From: an uncultured Methanomassiliicoccales archaeon
GTDB taxonomy: Archaea; Thermoplasmatota; Thermoplasmata; Methanomassiliicoccales; Methanomethylophilaceae
Direction: 5' to 3'
Length of the DNA: 64,000 bases
Assembly: GCA_934702355.1 (NCBI GenBank)
Contig: CAKUXX010000008.1
Span: forward strand, 20,357-84,356
Positions 9,470-18,935 of the stretch are shown here, piece after piece. A program made the translations under genes and the position numbers. Numbering within the stretch: the stretch's first letter is position 1; each line of letters starts with the position of its first letter. Under the pieces are notes generated by a model. The model ran no database searches. It had not been told where the DNA came from and saw nothing but the letters and a program-made list of their open reading frames with translations.

Positions 9470-9481
9470 TTTATATATCTA
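9470..9481 (-). promoter_or_regulatory. TATA box of the fpo operon
   Basis: Minus-strand AGATATATAA centred near 9475, about 50 bases upstream of the fpoA ATG, which gives a start site near 9449 and a short leader. It is the only TATA-like element between the divergent fpoA and proC genes that faces left. Confidence 0.6.
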
Positions 9482-9518
9482 AAGGTGTAGCGGAAAAGCC
9501 CCCTCGGACCCCTGGATT

Positions 9519-9530
9519 ATCCTTAAAAAC
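9519..9530 (+). promoter_or_regulatory. TATA-like element of proC
   Basis: ATCCTTAAAAAC centred near 9526. The expected start about 26 bases downstream coincides with the proC ATG at 9552, which implies a leaderless or nearly leaderless transcript. Confidence 0.45.
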
Positions 9531-9551
9531 GCAGGTGCAGTTGACCGTTGC

Positions 9552-10352
9552 ATGTCCTTGAAAATCGGATTCATCGGAGCCGGGAAAATGGCCGAGGCGC
9601 TCATAGGCGGCCTCATCGCCAAAGGCGTGTTCGCCAAGGAGGAGATCGCAGCCTGCGCTCCTTCCGAAAGCACCCGCTCGAGGATCTCGTCCCAGTACGG
9701 CATCGCCGTGTTCGCCGATGCCAAGGAGCTCTGCGCGAAGACCCCGATGGCGGTCCTCGCAGTCAAGCCGAAGAACGTCCAAGAGGTGTTTGACGAGGGC
9801 TTGGACCTCGATGGGAAGATACTCATCAGCATCGTCGCAGGCCTTTCCGTAGACCGTCTGAAACAAAATGTGCCAGACACCAAGATTGTGAGGGTCATGC
9901 CCAACCACTGCTGCATGGTTCTCGAGGGTGCCATGGGATACTGTTGCGACTCGTCTGTCACAGCGGACGACAAGGTCATGATCGACAGCATCCTGACGGC
10001 AGTGGGTCTTGCCGCGGAGGTCAAGGAATCCGACATGGATGCCATCACGGGCATCGCCGGAAGCTCTCCCGCATTCATGTACCAGATCATCGACGCCATG
10101 GCCGATGCAGGGGTCCTGAACGGCCTTAGCAGAGCCGATTCCATAAAACTGGCCGCACAGTCCATGCTCGGAGCCGCCAAGATGGTGCTCGAGACAGGGA
10201 AGCACCCTGCGGTGCTCAGAGACGAGGTATGCTCGCCCGGAGGCACCACGATAGAAGGTGTCAGGGCGGCGGAGGACCTCGGCCTCCGCTCTGCCATGAT
10301 CGCCGCGGTCGATGCCGCGGTGGAGAAGTCCCGCCGTATGAGCGGGAACTGA
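9552..10352 (+). CDS. proC: Pyrroline-5-carboxylate reductase
   Basis: 266-residue NAD(P)H-dependent enzyme for the last step of proline synthesis. The N-terminal Rossmann motif GFIGAGKMAEALIGG (residues 6-20) and the C-terminal catalytic/dimer region (GSSPAFMYQIIDAMADAG; EVCSPGGTTIEGV) are intact, and the length is normal. Divergent from the fpo operon and convergent with the radical SAM gene, whose stop is directly next to its own. Confidence 0.95.
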   Translation: MSLKIGFIGAGKMAEALIGGLIAKGVFAKEEIAACAPSESTRSRISSQYGIAVFADAKELCAKTPMAVLAVKPKNVQEVFDEGLDLDGKILISIVAGLSVDRLKQNVPDTKIVRVMPNHCCMVLEGAMGYCCDSSVTADDKVMIDSILTAVGLAAEVKESDMDAITGIAGSSPAFMYQIIDAMADAGVLNGLSRADSIKLAAQSMLGAAKMVLETGKHPAVLRDEVCSPGGTTIEGVRAAEDLGLRSAMIAAVDAAVEKSRRMSGN

Positions 10353-12074
10353 TCACCTGAAGAAAGATTTCAGCAAACCAGTTGCGACGCGGGGGGCATT
10401 GGACCATATGGACCCTGCCTCCCAGTCGAGATCCTTCTTGTTGCAGACGGTGGAGTTCATCATCCTCGTGCCCTCGTCCTTGGTCTCCCACAGACGGGCC
10501 TCGCGCTCCTCGGGATCCTCGATCTCCATGATGCGGTCGACCTTGTGCATGAGCTCGCGGGCGAACTCCGTCCTCTCGACCCTTGAATCGAATGTGACGG
10601 CGTCTATCCTTCCCGCCTCGTGCTCGCATCTCGCAAGCTCGATGGCTGCATCATATGACACCTCTGCGACATCGTCGCGTGACATCCACTCGGTCTCGTA
10701 TGAGAGGACATGCTTCCATGAAGGACTGTCCAGGAGCTTTCTGTGGTCTTCGAGCGTACGGGCCCTCAGCCTGTACCCCCATTTCTCGGGCTCCTCGAAG
10801 ACCCTGCTTCCGGGATCGACGAAAGGCGCGAACGGGGCGTTGTAGATGAACAGCTTGTCGTCGCGTCCGACGGAGTCCCAAAGCTTCTTGGAGGCGCGGA
10901 CACTGTCCATGGCGGATTCCCTGTCCTGATACGGAAGACCGTTCATGTAGAACAGATCGAACCTCGAACATCCGTTCTCGAATGCGGCGGGGATCGTCTT
11001 CTCTATGGCCTCGTTGGTGTACCCTTTGCCGAGTGCGAGCCTGACCTTCTCGTCATGCGAATCCGGCGAGAACTCTATGGACCATCCGCCTTCGAAGGAC
11101 CTGTCGATGTTCTTGAAGTACTCCGGCGTGGCACCGTTGAACAGTTCGATTACGACGTGGTTCCGGATCCTTCTGTCCCTGCACTCCTTCAGGAACCTCT
11201 CCGCATAGTCCATGCTCTGCTGCCTGATGTCCCCGACTATGAACACGGGGGTATCGAGATATGATTGGATGATGTCGATGTCCTCTGCGAGCTTCTCAGG
11301 GCTGCGGAACGCCGGTTTCTTCCTGCACACGACCTTTCCGTTGGCATAGTGGGAACCTCCGCATTCCGCGCAGTTGATGCTGCATCCCCTGACGGTGAAC
11401 ACCGATGTCAGAGGGAGCTTGTCCCATCCGTACCAGGGCAGGGCCCCTTTGATGTCCATGTTCCTCATGACGCATTTGATCATGGTCCCGTAGTCGAATG
11501 TGACATCGTCCAGGGATTCAAGGGAATATGTCAGTCCGTTATCGTGGATTCCGCCTTCGGCATCCTTCCAGACGAGGTTCGGTACCTGAGAAAGGTCCCC
11601 GCCTTTGGAGAGGGTCTCCATCATCATGACCGTGGGGACCTCGGTGGTGTCCCCCCTCATGACCAGGTCGATCTCCGGACGGCGGATCAGCTCGTCGGCG
11701 AAGTACGACGAGGTCAGACCTCCGAACTCCACCTTCGCTTCGGGGTGGTACTTCTTGACGATCTTCGCCAGCTCTATCGCGCCGTGCGCATGCGGCATCC
11801 AGTGGAGGTCGATGGCGAACACGTCCGCGTCGAGCTTCCTTATTTTCTCCTCGGCGTCGAACTTCTCGCTCTGGAGCATCTGGACCGCGATGTTCACGAT
11901 CCTCGTCTTGAAGCCGGCGGCCTCGAGGTGCGAGGATATGGTCATGAACCCCACAGGGTACATCTCGAACACCGGTGACGAGGGGATGACATCGCTCACC
12001 GGACCGTAGAATATCGGTTTCTTTCTGAAGTCATACACGCTGGGCGCGTGCATGAATATGATGTCTGATCTCAT
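10353..12074 (-). CDS. B12-binding radical SAM protein
   Basis: 573 residues. An N-terminal cobalamin-binding-like domain (about residues 30-150, IDLHWMPHAHGAIELAKIV) is followed by a radical SAM core with C-x3-C-x2-C in RGCSINCAECGG near residue 235, and a long C-terminal region. It resembles the Thermoplasma Ta0216-type family of B12/radical SAM proteins; its substrate is not known to me. Last gene of the leftward folD-kptA-MMP11-uppS run, five bases behind uppS. Confidence 0.85.
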   Translation of the reverse strand: MRSDIIFMHAPSVYDFRKKPIFYGPVSDVIPSSPVFEMYPVGFMTISSHLEAAGFKTRIVNIAVQMLQSEKFDAEEKIRKLDADVFAIDLHWMPHAHGAIELAKIVKKYHPEAKVEFGGLTSSYFADELIRRPEIDLVMRGDTTEVPTVMMMETLSKGGDLSQVPNLVWKDAEGGIHDNGLTYSLESLDDVTFDYGTMIKCVMRNMDIKGALPWYGWDKLPLTSVFTVRGCSINCAECGGSHYANGKVVCRKKPAFRSPEKLAEDIDIIQSYLDTPVFIVGDIRQQSMDYAERFLKECRDRRIRNHVVIELFNGATPEYFKNIDRSFEGGWSIEFSPDSHDEKVRLALGKGYTNEAIEKTIPAAFENGCSRFDLFYMNGLPYQDRESAMDSVRASKKLWDSVGRDDKLFIYNAPFAPFVDPGSRVFEEPEKWGYRLRARTLEDHRKLLDSPSWKHVLSYETEWMSRDDVAEVSYDAAIELARCEHEAGRIDAVTFDSRVERTEFARELMHKVDRIMEIEDPEEREARLWETKDEGTRMMNSTVCNKKDLDWEAGSIWSNAPRVATGLLKSFFR

Positions 12075-12078
12075 TGGT

Positions 12079-12858
12079 TCACTTGCCGTAGCGCCTCTTG
12101 CGCTGTTGATACGTCCTTATGGCCCTCAGGAAGTCGATCTTCCTGAATCCGGGCCAGTAGACGTCTGTGAAGTAAAGTTCCGAATAGGCCATCTGCCACA
12201 GGAGGAAGTTGGATATCCTCTCCTCCCCGGATGTGCGGAGCACCAGGTCCGGATCGGGCTGGCCTGTCGTCGATATGTAATTGGATATCAGGGATTCGTC
12301 GATGTCTTCGACGGATAGCTTCCCTTCGGAGACCTCCCTGGCGATGGAACGGACCGCGTCCGTGATGTCCTGCCTTCCGCCGTATGCGATGGCTAGGTTG
12401 AGCTGATTCCTGGTGTAGTCCTTGGTGCGCTCGCACGCGTATTCCGCGGCCTTGACGATGTTCTCCGGGAGCATGTCCATCGAGCCGATGACCTTGATGG
12501 CGACCTGCTTCTCGTGGACTTCCTTGTCCTCCGCGAAATCGTAAAGGGCCTCCTCCAGGAGCTCCATGATGTACTGGACCTCGTCCGGGTCCCTCATGAA
12601 GTTCTCCGTAGAGAATGCGTAGACCGTGAGGATGTGTATGTCGAGCTCGAGGCACCAGTGGAGGACCTCCTCCAGCTTCTTGCGCCCGAGCTTGTGGCCC
12701 TCCATGGGGTCTGCGCCCAGCACCTCCTCGGCATAGCGGCGGTTACCGTCCATTATGATGGCGATGTGCTTCGGCTTGATGCCTGCCGCTACCTCGCGCT
12801 CCACACGGTTCTCGTAGGTCGAATATGCCTTGTCGGTCACCAGGCGTGGGACATCCAT
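12079..12858 (-). CDS. uppS: Cis-prenyltransferase (polyprenyl diphosphate synthase)
   Basis: 259-residue Z-type prenyltransferase that makes long polyprenyl diphosphates used as glycan lipid carriers in archaea. Motifs are present: HIAIIMDGNRRYAEE with the catalytic Asp, VYAFSTENF, and the C-terminal LVLRTSGEERISNFLLWQMAYSELYF. Sits four bases downstream of MMP11. Product chain length cannot be read from the sequence. Confidence 0.94.
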   Translation of the reverse strand: MDVPRLVTDKAYSTYENRVEREVAAGIKPKHIAIIMDGNRRYAEEVLGADPMEGHKLGRKKLEEVLHWCLELDIHILTVYAFSTENFMRDPDEVQYIMELLEEALYDFAEDKEVHEKQVAIKVIGSMDMLPENIVKAAEYACERTKDYTRNQLNLAIAYGGRQDITDAVRSIAREVSEGKLSVEDIDESLISNYISTTGQPDPDLVLRTSGEERISNFLLWQMAYSELYFTDVYWPGFRKIDFLRAIRTYQQRKRRYGK

Positions 12859-12862
12859 CGAA

Positions 12863-13822
12863 TCACTCGAAATCTTCGGGGATGCCGGCGGACTTCTCGC
12901 CGAGATCGAAGCAGCCTATGGCCGCGACGGCACCGATGACCCCTTTCATACCGGTGACGCTGATGATCTGCACCCCGTTCTCGCCTGCGACGCGGATGGC
13001 GTCGTCAGGAGTGAACAGGACGGACTTGCAGCTCCATCCGAACTCCCTCAGCGGTTCCGGGATCTCGAGACCCTGGAACACGGTTATGACGGAATCGTCG
13101 GAGAACGACTCCTTCCTGATGAAATCCACAGCGTACTCGATGAGCGCGGGGATCTCGGACTCCTTCACTGCGAAGGATACCGCAGTGGAACAGCAGTTGG
13201 TCGTCTTGTTCGGGACCTTGGGGTTGAGCTGGATGATCTTGTGCTCCAGGAAGTGTCCTATGGGGCATGTGGTACCGAGCTTCAGGGAGGCGACCCATGA
13301 TGCGCCCTCCTCCTTGGTGTCGGTGTCGTCGATTCCGATGATGACCCTGACCAGTTTGGGCGTGATGATGTCAACGTGTGCGCGGTGGGCCCCTCCGATG
13401 ACGAAATCGTCGGGGTACTCGGTGCGGATGACGTCGGAGCACTGCGGGATGCATGCGCCGATACCGACGGATGCGCCTGCGATTCCGTACCAGGTGGTGC
13501 GGACCTCGTCCCCCTCGACCTTGAGCGATTTGAGACCCTGTCCGCCCATGTCGGTGGCGACGGGTCCGAAGTTGAGCTCGCTGTCGCCTATGGAGGTCTC
13601 CATGACGATCATGTCGGACTCCAGGCGTATGGAGCGTATGACCCCCTTCGTGCGGCGCCTGTTGACTATGTCCCACTCTCCGGGACCTTTCGATACGCAT
13701 TTCTCGATAACAAGGGCCTTTCCGTTGGCCTCGTCCACCAGCGTGTAGTATCCGCGGCAGAACATCTTTCCATATTTCTCACGGACTTCGTCCGGTCTGA
13801 GAATCTGAACCATGTCACTCAT
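12863..13822 (-). CDS. Methanogenesis marker protein 11
   Basis: 319-residue protein of the methanogenesis marker 11 family, found almost only in methanogens and of unproven function. It carries the GIDDTDTKEEGASW motif (around residue 165) shared with TiaS-like nucleotide-binding proteins, and conserved Cys clusters (GACIPQCSD; NCCSTAVSF). The ATG at 13822 overlaps the kptA stop by eight bases; an alternative ATG lies at 13813. It supports the methanogen assignment. Confidence 0.85.
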   Translation of the reverse strand: MSDMVQILRPDEVREKYGKMFCRGYYTLVDEANGKALVIEKCVSKGPGEWDIVNRRRTKGVIRSIRLESDMIVMETSIGDSELNFGPVATDMGGQGLKSLKVEGDEVRTTWYGIAGASVGIGACIPQCSDVIRTEYPDDFVIGGAHRAHVDIITPKLVRVIIGIDDTDTKEEGASWVASLKLGTTCPIGHFLEHKIIQLNPKVPNKTTNCCSTAVSFAVKESEIPALIEYAVDFIRKESFSDDSVITVFQGLEIPEPLREFGWSCKSVLFTPDDAIRVAGENGVQIISVTGMKGVIGAVAAIGCFDLGEKSAGIPEDFE

Positions 13823-14471
13823 CCTCTTCGTTGTCCCAATCCTCGGGATCGGCCAGGTCGATGGCGTCCGATGGGACGGATCTGCAAAGGTACACCGTCT
13901 TGGCGGCCCTGCCTATGTCGGAGCCAAGCTCCATGCAGACCCCTGTGTCTATCACGAGGATCACGGGATCCTCGGTCCTGACGGAACCTGCCCTGAATGC
14001 ATCGCGGTAGGTCCTGGACAGATGGACCATCGCACGGTCGGAGGGGTAGATGCCCGATTCCAGGATGAGTTCCGCCTCCTCGGGTGTGGCGGGATAGAAC
14101 AGCTCGGCGGGTATGTCCTCGCAGTCGAGCCTTATCTCCAATGGGATCGTGTGGCCGTATGTGGCGCGGATCTTCCCGCCGGAGATCTCGTATCTTCCTT
14201 TGGGATCCGTCTCCACGAGGGCCTCGATGTGCCTTCCCCTCATCCAGTTCATGCGGGGGTTGCGCTCGCGGATCTTCGCGATCACGTCGCGTAGGTCCAC
14301 GTTGCCCTCCGAATCCATCTCGAGACCGAACTTGCCATGCCTCAGTATGGCGGCGAGGGTCCTTCCGACCTTCTCGACCTCGAAATCCGACATTATGAAC
14401 TTGCCCTCCTCTCCGCAGACGGGGCAGCGTTCGTCCCTGAAATATCCGTGCTCCTCGCACTCGTGTATCAT
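13815..14471 (-). CDS. kptA: RNA 2'-phosphotransferase (Tpt1/KptA)
   Basis: 218-residue enzyme that transfers a 2'-phosphate from RNA to NAD+, or an ADP-ribosylating relative. The KptA core is clear: LAAILRHGKFGLEMDSEGNVDL, RYEISGGKIRATYGHTIP, and HLSRTYRDAFRAG. An N-terminal extension MIHECEEHGYFRDERCPVCGEE has four candidate zinc ligands, as in archaeal members. The ATG at 14471 overlaps the folD stop (ATGA). Confidence 0.9.
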   Translation of the reverse strand: MIHECEEHGYFRDERCPVCGEEGKFIMSDFEVEKVGRTLAAILRHGKFGLEMDSEGNVDLRDVIAKIRERNPRMNWMRGRHIEALVETDPKGRYEISGGKIRATYGHTIPLEIRLDCEDIPAELFYPATPEEAELILESGIYPSDRAMVHLSRTYRDAFRAGSVRTEDPVILVIDTGVCMELGSDIGRAAKTVYLCRSVPSDAIDLADPEDWDNEEDE

Positions 14472-15349
14472 TGGACCACCCTCTCGGCAGCCTTGACGGC
14501 ATTTGCCATGAGCATACATATCGTCATCGGACCGACGCCTCCGGGCACCGGCGTGATGTAGGATGCCTTCTCCTTGACGGCATCGAAGTCCACATCCCCT
14601 ACGAGCCTGGAGCCCTTCGGGTGGGTGGGATCCTCGATCCTGTTGGTGCCCACATCGATGACCACGGCCCCGTCCGCGACCATGTCCGCGGTTATGAAGC
14701 GGGGCTTGCCTATCGCCACTATCAGGATATCGGCCTTGGATGTGACGGAAGCGAGATCGGGCGTCTTGGAATGCACCACCGTAACCGTGCTGTCGGCTCC
14801 CGCGCCCCTCTGGACCATCATGGCCGCCATGGGCTTTCCGACGATGTTGCTCCTTCCGACGACGACCACGTTCTTCCCTGCGGTCTCCACTCCGGAGCGG
14901 ATCAGCATCTGCTGTACGCCTGCGGGTGTCGCGGGAAGGAAATCGGGATTGCCTATGAGCATGCGGCCGACATTGAACGGGTGGAAGCAGTCCACATCCT
15001 TTGCGGGATCTATGGCGTTGATGACCGCCTCCTCATCGATATGGTCGGGAAGTGGAAGCTGTACGAGGAATCCGTGGATCGCCGGGTCGGCGTTGAGCTC
15101 CGCGACCTTCGCCAGGAGCTCCTCCTGGGTGGTCTCCTCGGGCATGAGGATGGTCGTGGACTTCATTCCGAGCGATTCGCACATCTCGCCCTTCTTCCTG
15201 ACATAGACCTGCGAAGCGGGATCCTCTCCCACCAGTATAACTGCCAGTCCGGGCGTGACGCCCCTGGCCTTCAAAGCGGATATCCTGTCCCTGAGTTCTC
15301 CATAGATCTCCTCAGAGACCTCCTTACCGAGGATTAGCTTGGCGGTCAT
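14468..15349 (-). CDS. folD: Methylene-tetrahydrofolate dehydrogenase/cyclohydrolase
   Basis: 293-residue bifunctional FolD. Catalytic Lys and neighbours in SQVYVRKKGEMCESLG, the LPLPDHID segment, the dinucleotide fold VVVVGRSNIVGKPMA, and the C-terminal TPVPGGVGPMTICMLMANA are all intact. It implies some folate-linked C1 metabolism beside tetrahydromethanopterin. First gene of a five-gene leftward run. Confidence 0.96.
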   Translation of the reverse strand: MTAKLILGKEVSEEIYGELRDRISALKARGVTPGLAVILVGEDPASQVYVRKKGEMCESLGMKSTTILMPEETTQEELLAKVAELNADPAIHGFLVQLPLPDHIDEEAVINAIDPAKDVDCFHPFNVGRMLIGNPDFLPATPAGVQQMLIRSGVETAGKNVVVVGRSNIVGKPMAAMMVQRGAGADSTVTVVHSKTPDLASVTSKADILIVAIGKPRFITADMVADGAVVIDVGTNRIEDPTHPKGSRLVGDVDFDAVKEKASYITPVPGGVGPMTICMLMANAVKAAERVVQ

Positions 15350-15379
15350 GTTTCACCTAGTGGGACGGATACGTTCCCC

Positions 15380-15391
15380 TCTTATAAGGTA
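15380..15391 (-). promoter_or_regulatory. TATA box of the folD run
   Basis: Minus-strand ACCTTATAAG centred near 15385, about 36 bases before the folD ATG, which gives a start near 15359. It lies in the 63-base gap behind the polysaccharide deacetylase gene. Confidence 0.5.
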
Positions 15392-15412
15392 AGCGTGGGA
15401 AAGCACGGACCG

Positions 15413-16192
15413 TCACGGGATATCGCGGATGATGTCCGCCTTGAATCCGAGGTCGAGGATGCCTTCCAGGACGCGGCGCACACTGTCCGCATTCTCGGAC
15501 ATCCTAATATCGGACATGGGTCCGTCGGAGCGGGACTCGGCCATGTGCCAAGAATGGGTCGCCAGCACCAGATGGTCCAGATGCCCAGCGAGCTCGATGT
15601 AGTCCTCCGGGACCCTCTTGCCCTCGTGCATCGGCCAGAGATATGCGGCTATGGTCCTCCCGCCGGAGTCCTTCGCCTTCGGAACGGGGTATACAGTCAT
15701 CCCGTCCTTCCTGTACGGGGCGGTGGGGCCTCCGATCTCCGTGTAGACGGACGAATCGGCCTTTATCCCCAATCCCCTGACTGTAGACATCACCCTTTCG
15801 TCGGCGGTCATGTACGGGGCGCGGAAGCATGTTGGTGCGGATACCGAATCGGATACCGCATCGAACCCTCTGCGGAGCACGTCCTCCGCATCCGGGATCA
15901 CCCCGGTCTCCTTCCCGACGAGGTCCTCGTGGTCGTAGCCGTGGAGGCCTATGCAATGACCCCCGATGCACGAGCAGTCGGTGACCTCCGCCGTATGGCC
16001 TTCCAAGAAGAAAGTGCCCCTGATGCCGAGGTCGTCCAGCAGGTCCGCTATGATCGGAAGCCCGATCTCGGACGAGGAGAAGCGGGGCTGTGTCCCGTCC
16101 CCTCTGTCGATGGATCCTGCAGCGGACGATCCCGGCAGGGGTATGTTACAATCACGGTCGACGTCGACCGTGAAGTAGAGTTTCCTGCTCAT
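15413..16192 (-). CDS. Polysaccharide deacetylase-like protein
   Basis: 259-residue NodB/CE4-type deacetylase-like protein. It begins KLYFTVDVDRDCNIP, with the paired Asp expected for metal and catalysis, and continues with RGTFFLEGHTAEV, IGLHGYDHEDL and CFRAPYM, then a C-terminal HSWHMAE motif. ATG at 16192 overlaps the AMP phosphorylase stop (ATGA), so it is co-translated in the AMP/RuBisCO operon. The substrate is unknown. Confidence 0.82.
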   Translation of the reverse strand: MSRKLYFTVDVDRDCNIPLPGSSAAGSIDRGDGTQPRFSSSEIGLPIIADLLDDLGIRGTFFLEGHTAEVTDCSCIGGHCIGLHGYDHEDLVGKETGVIPDAEDVLRRGFDAVSDSVSAPTCFRAPYMTADERVMSTVRGLGIKADSSVYTEIGGPTAPYRKDGMTVYPVPKAKDSGGRTIAAYLWPMHEGKRVPEDYIELAGHLDHLVLATHSWHMAESRSDGPMSDIRMSENADSVRRVLEGILDLGFKADIIRDIP

Positions 16193-17703
16193 TTCCTCAT
16201 GGGCAACGAGGAGACGCGGGTCAGAAGCATTCCTTCGATGTCCATCGGCGGATACTTGATGGCCGTCTCCCTGGCACGCCTGAGCTTCGCCTCGTTGTCG
16301 GCGTATATCGTGAACAGCTTCTCGCCTGCCTCGACCCTCTGCCCCTTCTTCAGGTAGATCATCAGGCCCGCACCCTTGTCTGCGGGAGCTCCAGCGGCCT
16401 TGGCGATGGCCACGATGTCCTTGTTGTGGATGGCGTGGATATATCCCGATTTGACCGCGATGATGTCCTCGTGGTACTTTCCTGGCTGGATGTCCTCCGA
16501 CTTCAGTTCGGGGTTCCCTCCCTGGGCCACCACGATCTCCATGAACTTCTTGTGGGCCTCTCCGGACTCCAGTATCTCGCGTGCCTTCGCGGCACCACCC
16601 GGGATCCCTGCCATGTCCAGAATGATACCTGCGCAGTCGCATGCCTTCTCGATCACGCTTGCAGGATGGGCCGCGCCTTCCAGGATGGAGATGCACTCCC
16701 TTGCCTCGAGCGCGGGACCCACGGCGTTGCCCACGGGCTGGTCCGCGTATGTGATGGCGCATTCCACATGCATGCCGAGCTTGTCGCCTAGATCCATCAG
16801 ATCGCGTGCGTATCCCCTGGCATCCTCGATGGTGGAGACCTTGGTCCCCGTACCGGTGGGGATGTCCACGAGCAGATGCGTGGCCCCGACGGCCACCTTC
16901 TTGCTCATGATGGATGCGAGCATCTGCGCCCTCGGGTTGATGCCGAGCGGGTGCTCTATCTTGATGACCATGTCGTCCACGGGAGCGAGGTTCATCCCTC
17001 CGCCCCATGCGAACACCCCGCCGACCTCCTCGGAGACCTTCTTCAAGGAATCCGCGTCCATGAGGACGTTGCAGAACACCTCGACGAAGTCGGATGTGCC
17101 GCATGCGCTGCTTATAGCGCGGGAGGACAGCTTGGGGATCATTATCCCCGCGGATGCCACTATGGAGACGACGATCGGGGTTATCTTGTTGCCCGGGACG
17201 CCTCCGAGGCTGTGGAAGTCGAACACGGGCTGCCTGTCAAATTGGATTATATCCCCGGTGTCGGCCATGGACCTTGTGAAGTCCGCGATCTCGTCGATGT
17301 CCATCCCGTTGATGTACAGCGCCGTGAGCCATGCGGATATCTCGATCTTGGACAGCTTGTTGTGGAGGATGTCCTCCACGATGGACTCGATCTCCTCTCC
17401 GGAGAGCTTCTCCCCGTCCATCTTCCTGCGAATGGACCTGACGGAATCGGGCTTCTGACAGTATGATACGGAGACTTCCTCGCCGTCCCTGACCCCGCAT
17501 CTCTTCATCAGGAGCTGGGGGATCATGACCACGCCTTTCTCGACAAGGGTGTCGGACCTGCTGACGAGTGCGACCACGGACTTCGGACCGACTATGTTGA
17601 CACGGTCGTTCTCCTTGACGCCTATCTCGGCGCAGTCGTCGTCATGGAGCAGGACGGTGGGCTCGGACGCGTCGATGTCGTATGTCTTCGCTATGAGCTT
17701 CAT
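16189..17703 (-). CDS. deoA: AMP phosphorylase
   Basis: 504 residues, the length of archaeal AMP phosphorylases, which split AMP and phosphate into adenine and ribose-1,5-bisphosphate. The pyrimidine phosphorylase-like core shows DFHSLGGVPGNKITPIVV, SSRAISSACGTSDFVEV and KKVAVGATHLLVDIPTGTGTKV. The ATG at 17703 (ATGA with rbcL) is chosen over a GTG at 17715. With the next two genes it makes the archaeal AMP degradation pathway. Confidence 0.94.
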   Translation of the reverse strand: MKLIAKTYDIDASEPTVLLHDDDCAEIGVKENDRVNIVGPKSVVALVSRSDTLVEKGVVMIPQLLMKRCGVRDGEEVSVSYCQKPDSVRSIRRKMDGEKLSGEEIESIVEDILHNKLSKIEISAWLTALYINGMDIDEIADFTRSMADTGDIIQFDRQPVFDFHSLGGVPGNKITPIVVSIVASAGIMIPKLSSRAISSACGTSDFVEVFCNVLMDADSLKKVSEEVGGVFAWGGGMNLAPVDDMVIKIEHPLGINPRAQMLASIMSKKVAVGATHLLVDIPTGTGTKVSTIEDARGYARDLMDLGDKLGMHVECAITYADQPVGNAVGPALEARECISILEGAAHPASVIEKACDCAGIILDMAGIPGGAAKAREILESGEAHKKFMEIVVAQGGNPELKSEDIQPGKYHEDIIAVKSGYIHAIHNKDIVAIAKAAGAPADKGAGLMIYLKKGQRVEAGEKLFTIYADNEAKLRRARETAIKYPPMDIEGMLLTRVSSLPMRK

Positions 17704-18935
17704 ATGCATCCCCACAGTCCGATGGCCTCGGCGAGCTCCTTATGGGTCTTGGCGTACTCCGCCACGGACACTCCTTCGAAAGCTGCATCGACGGCCTGAC
17801 ACATGGCCTTGGCGCCTCCGCGTATTCCTTCGGGATGGCCTGCGACACCGCCTCCGGCCTGGATCTGCACATCCATTCCCGAGCGCTTCACTATCTCGCC
17901 GACGAGACCTGGATGGACTCCGCCGGAGCAGACCGGCATGACCCTCTTGTACGGGACGTCGTCGCCCAGGCAGGCCTTCAGGTTGGAGTCCTCGGACATT
18001 CCGCCGGACATCTTGCCGACTCCGAGTGTTCCGATGTGCAGAGCATCCCCTCCGACCATCCTGACCAGCTTGGTCAGGGGCAGCATGGCGACCCCGTGGT
18101 CCGGATTCTTGGTGAACGCTCCATGCATGGTCCTGTGAACATGGATCGGGACCTTGATCGAGGGATCCTCGGCGAGCGCCTGCACCGCTCCGAATCCGCA
18201 TGTTATGACATCGACCATGAGCTCCCTGGCACCCCAGCCCTGGACCTTCTCGGCCAGCTCCACGATCTTGTCGCCGCGGGTGCTGACGTTGATGGCGTGC
18301 ATCATCAGGTGTCCCTCCTCCTGCAGCCTGTCAAGGGCCTCGGAGACGCATACGGTCCTGTCCTCGATAGGGCAGAAGCTCTGGTCCACAAGGGTCTCGT
18401 CGTCCTTGGAGTTGGTGAGCCCTCCGGCCCCTGCCTCGTAGACGTACTCCGCGGTCTTCGCAGGGGACAGTCCGATCTTGGGCTTCACTATGGTCCCGAC
18501 GAGGGGCTTCTCGGGACGGTCCAATGCCTTCCTTATGCCCTCGGCCCCGAACTTGGGGCCCTTGAACTGCTCCGTGATTGCCTTCGGGAAGGTCACATCC
18601 TCGAGGCGGACGCCTTTGAGCGATCCGAGTCCGAAGAGGTTGCCGGCTATGACGCTGAGGATCTGCGGGACGGAACCCACTTCGATGCTGAAATCGTCCA
18701 CGGGGAACTCCGCGGTGACGATGTCGCCTTCGATGGACGTTATCCTAGCTCCGAGATGGTCGAAAACCGACCTGTCAAGGGTGGATATGCCCGTCCATGT
18801 GCCTGTCGACTGCTCCGCGGCGATCGCCTCGGCCGCCTTCTCCATGGGAAGGTCGGTGGACACCTTGTATCTGCAGACAACGTAGCGGTCGGGGTCGCTG
18901 GGCTCCCCGAGATGCATGTATGAGTAGCTTTCCAT
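17700..18935 (-). CDS. rbcL: Ribulose-1,5-bisphosphate carboxylase, form III
   Basis: 411-residue archaeal RuBisCO large subunit that fixes CO2 onto RuBP to give 3-phosphoglycerate. The active-site Lys region VGTIVKPKIGLSP, the carbamylated-Lys motif in GGLTNSKDDET, the HVHRTMHGAF segment and the C-terminal phosphate loop region IQAGGGVAGHPEGIRGGAKA are present. Its position between AMP phosphorylase and the isomerase indicates nucleotide salvage rather than a Calvin cycle. Confidence 0.94.
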   Translation of the reverse strand: MESYSYMHLGEPSDPDRYVVCRYKVSTDLPMEKAAEAIAAEQSTGTWTGISTLDRSVFDHLGARITSIEGDIVTAEFPVDDFSIEVGSVPQILSVIAGNLFGLGSLKGVRLEDVTFPKAITEQFKGPKFGAEGIRKALDRPEKPLVGTIVKPKIGLSPAKTAEYVYEAGAGGLTNSKDDETLVDQSFCPIEDRTVCVSEALDRLQEEGHLMMHAINVSTRGDKIVELAEKVQGWGARELMVDVITCGFGAVQALAEDPSIKVPIHVHRTMHGAFTKNPDHGVAMLPLTKLVRMVGGDALHIGTLGVGKMSGGMSEDSNLKACLGDDVPYKRVMPVCSGGVHPGLVGEIVKRSGMDVQIQAGGGVAGHPEGIRGGAKAMCQAVDAAFEGVSVAEYAKTHKELAEAIGLWGCI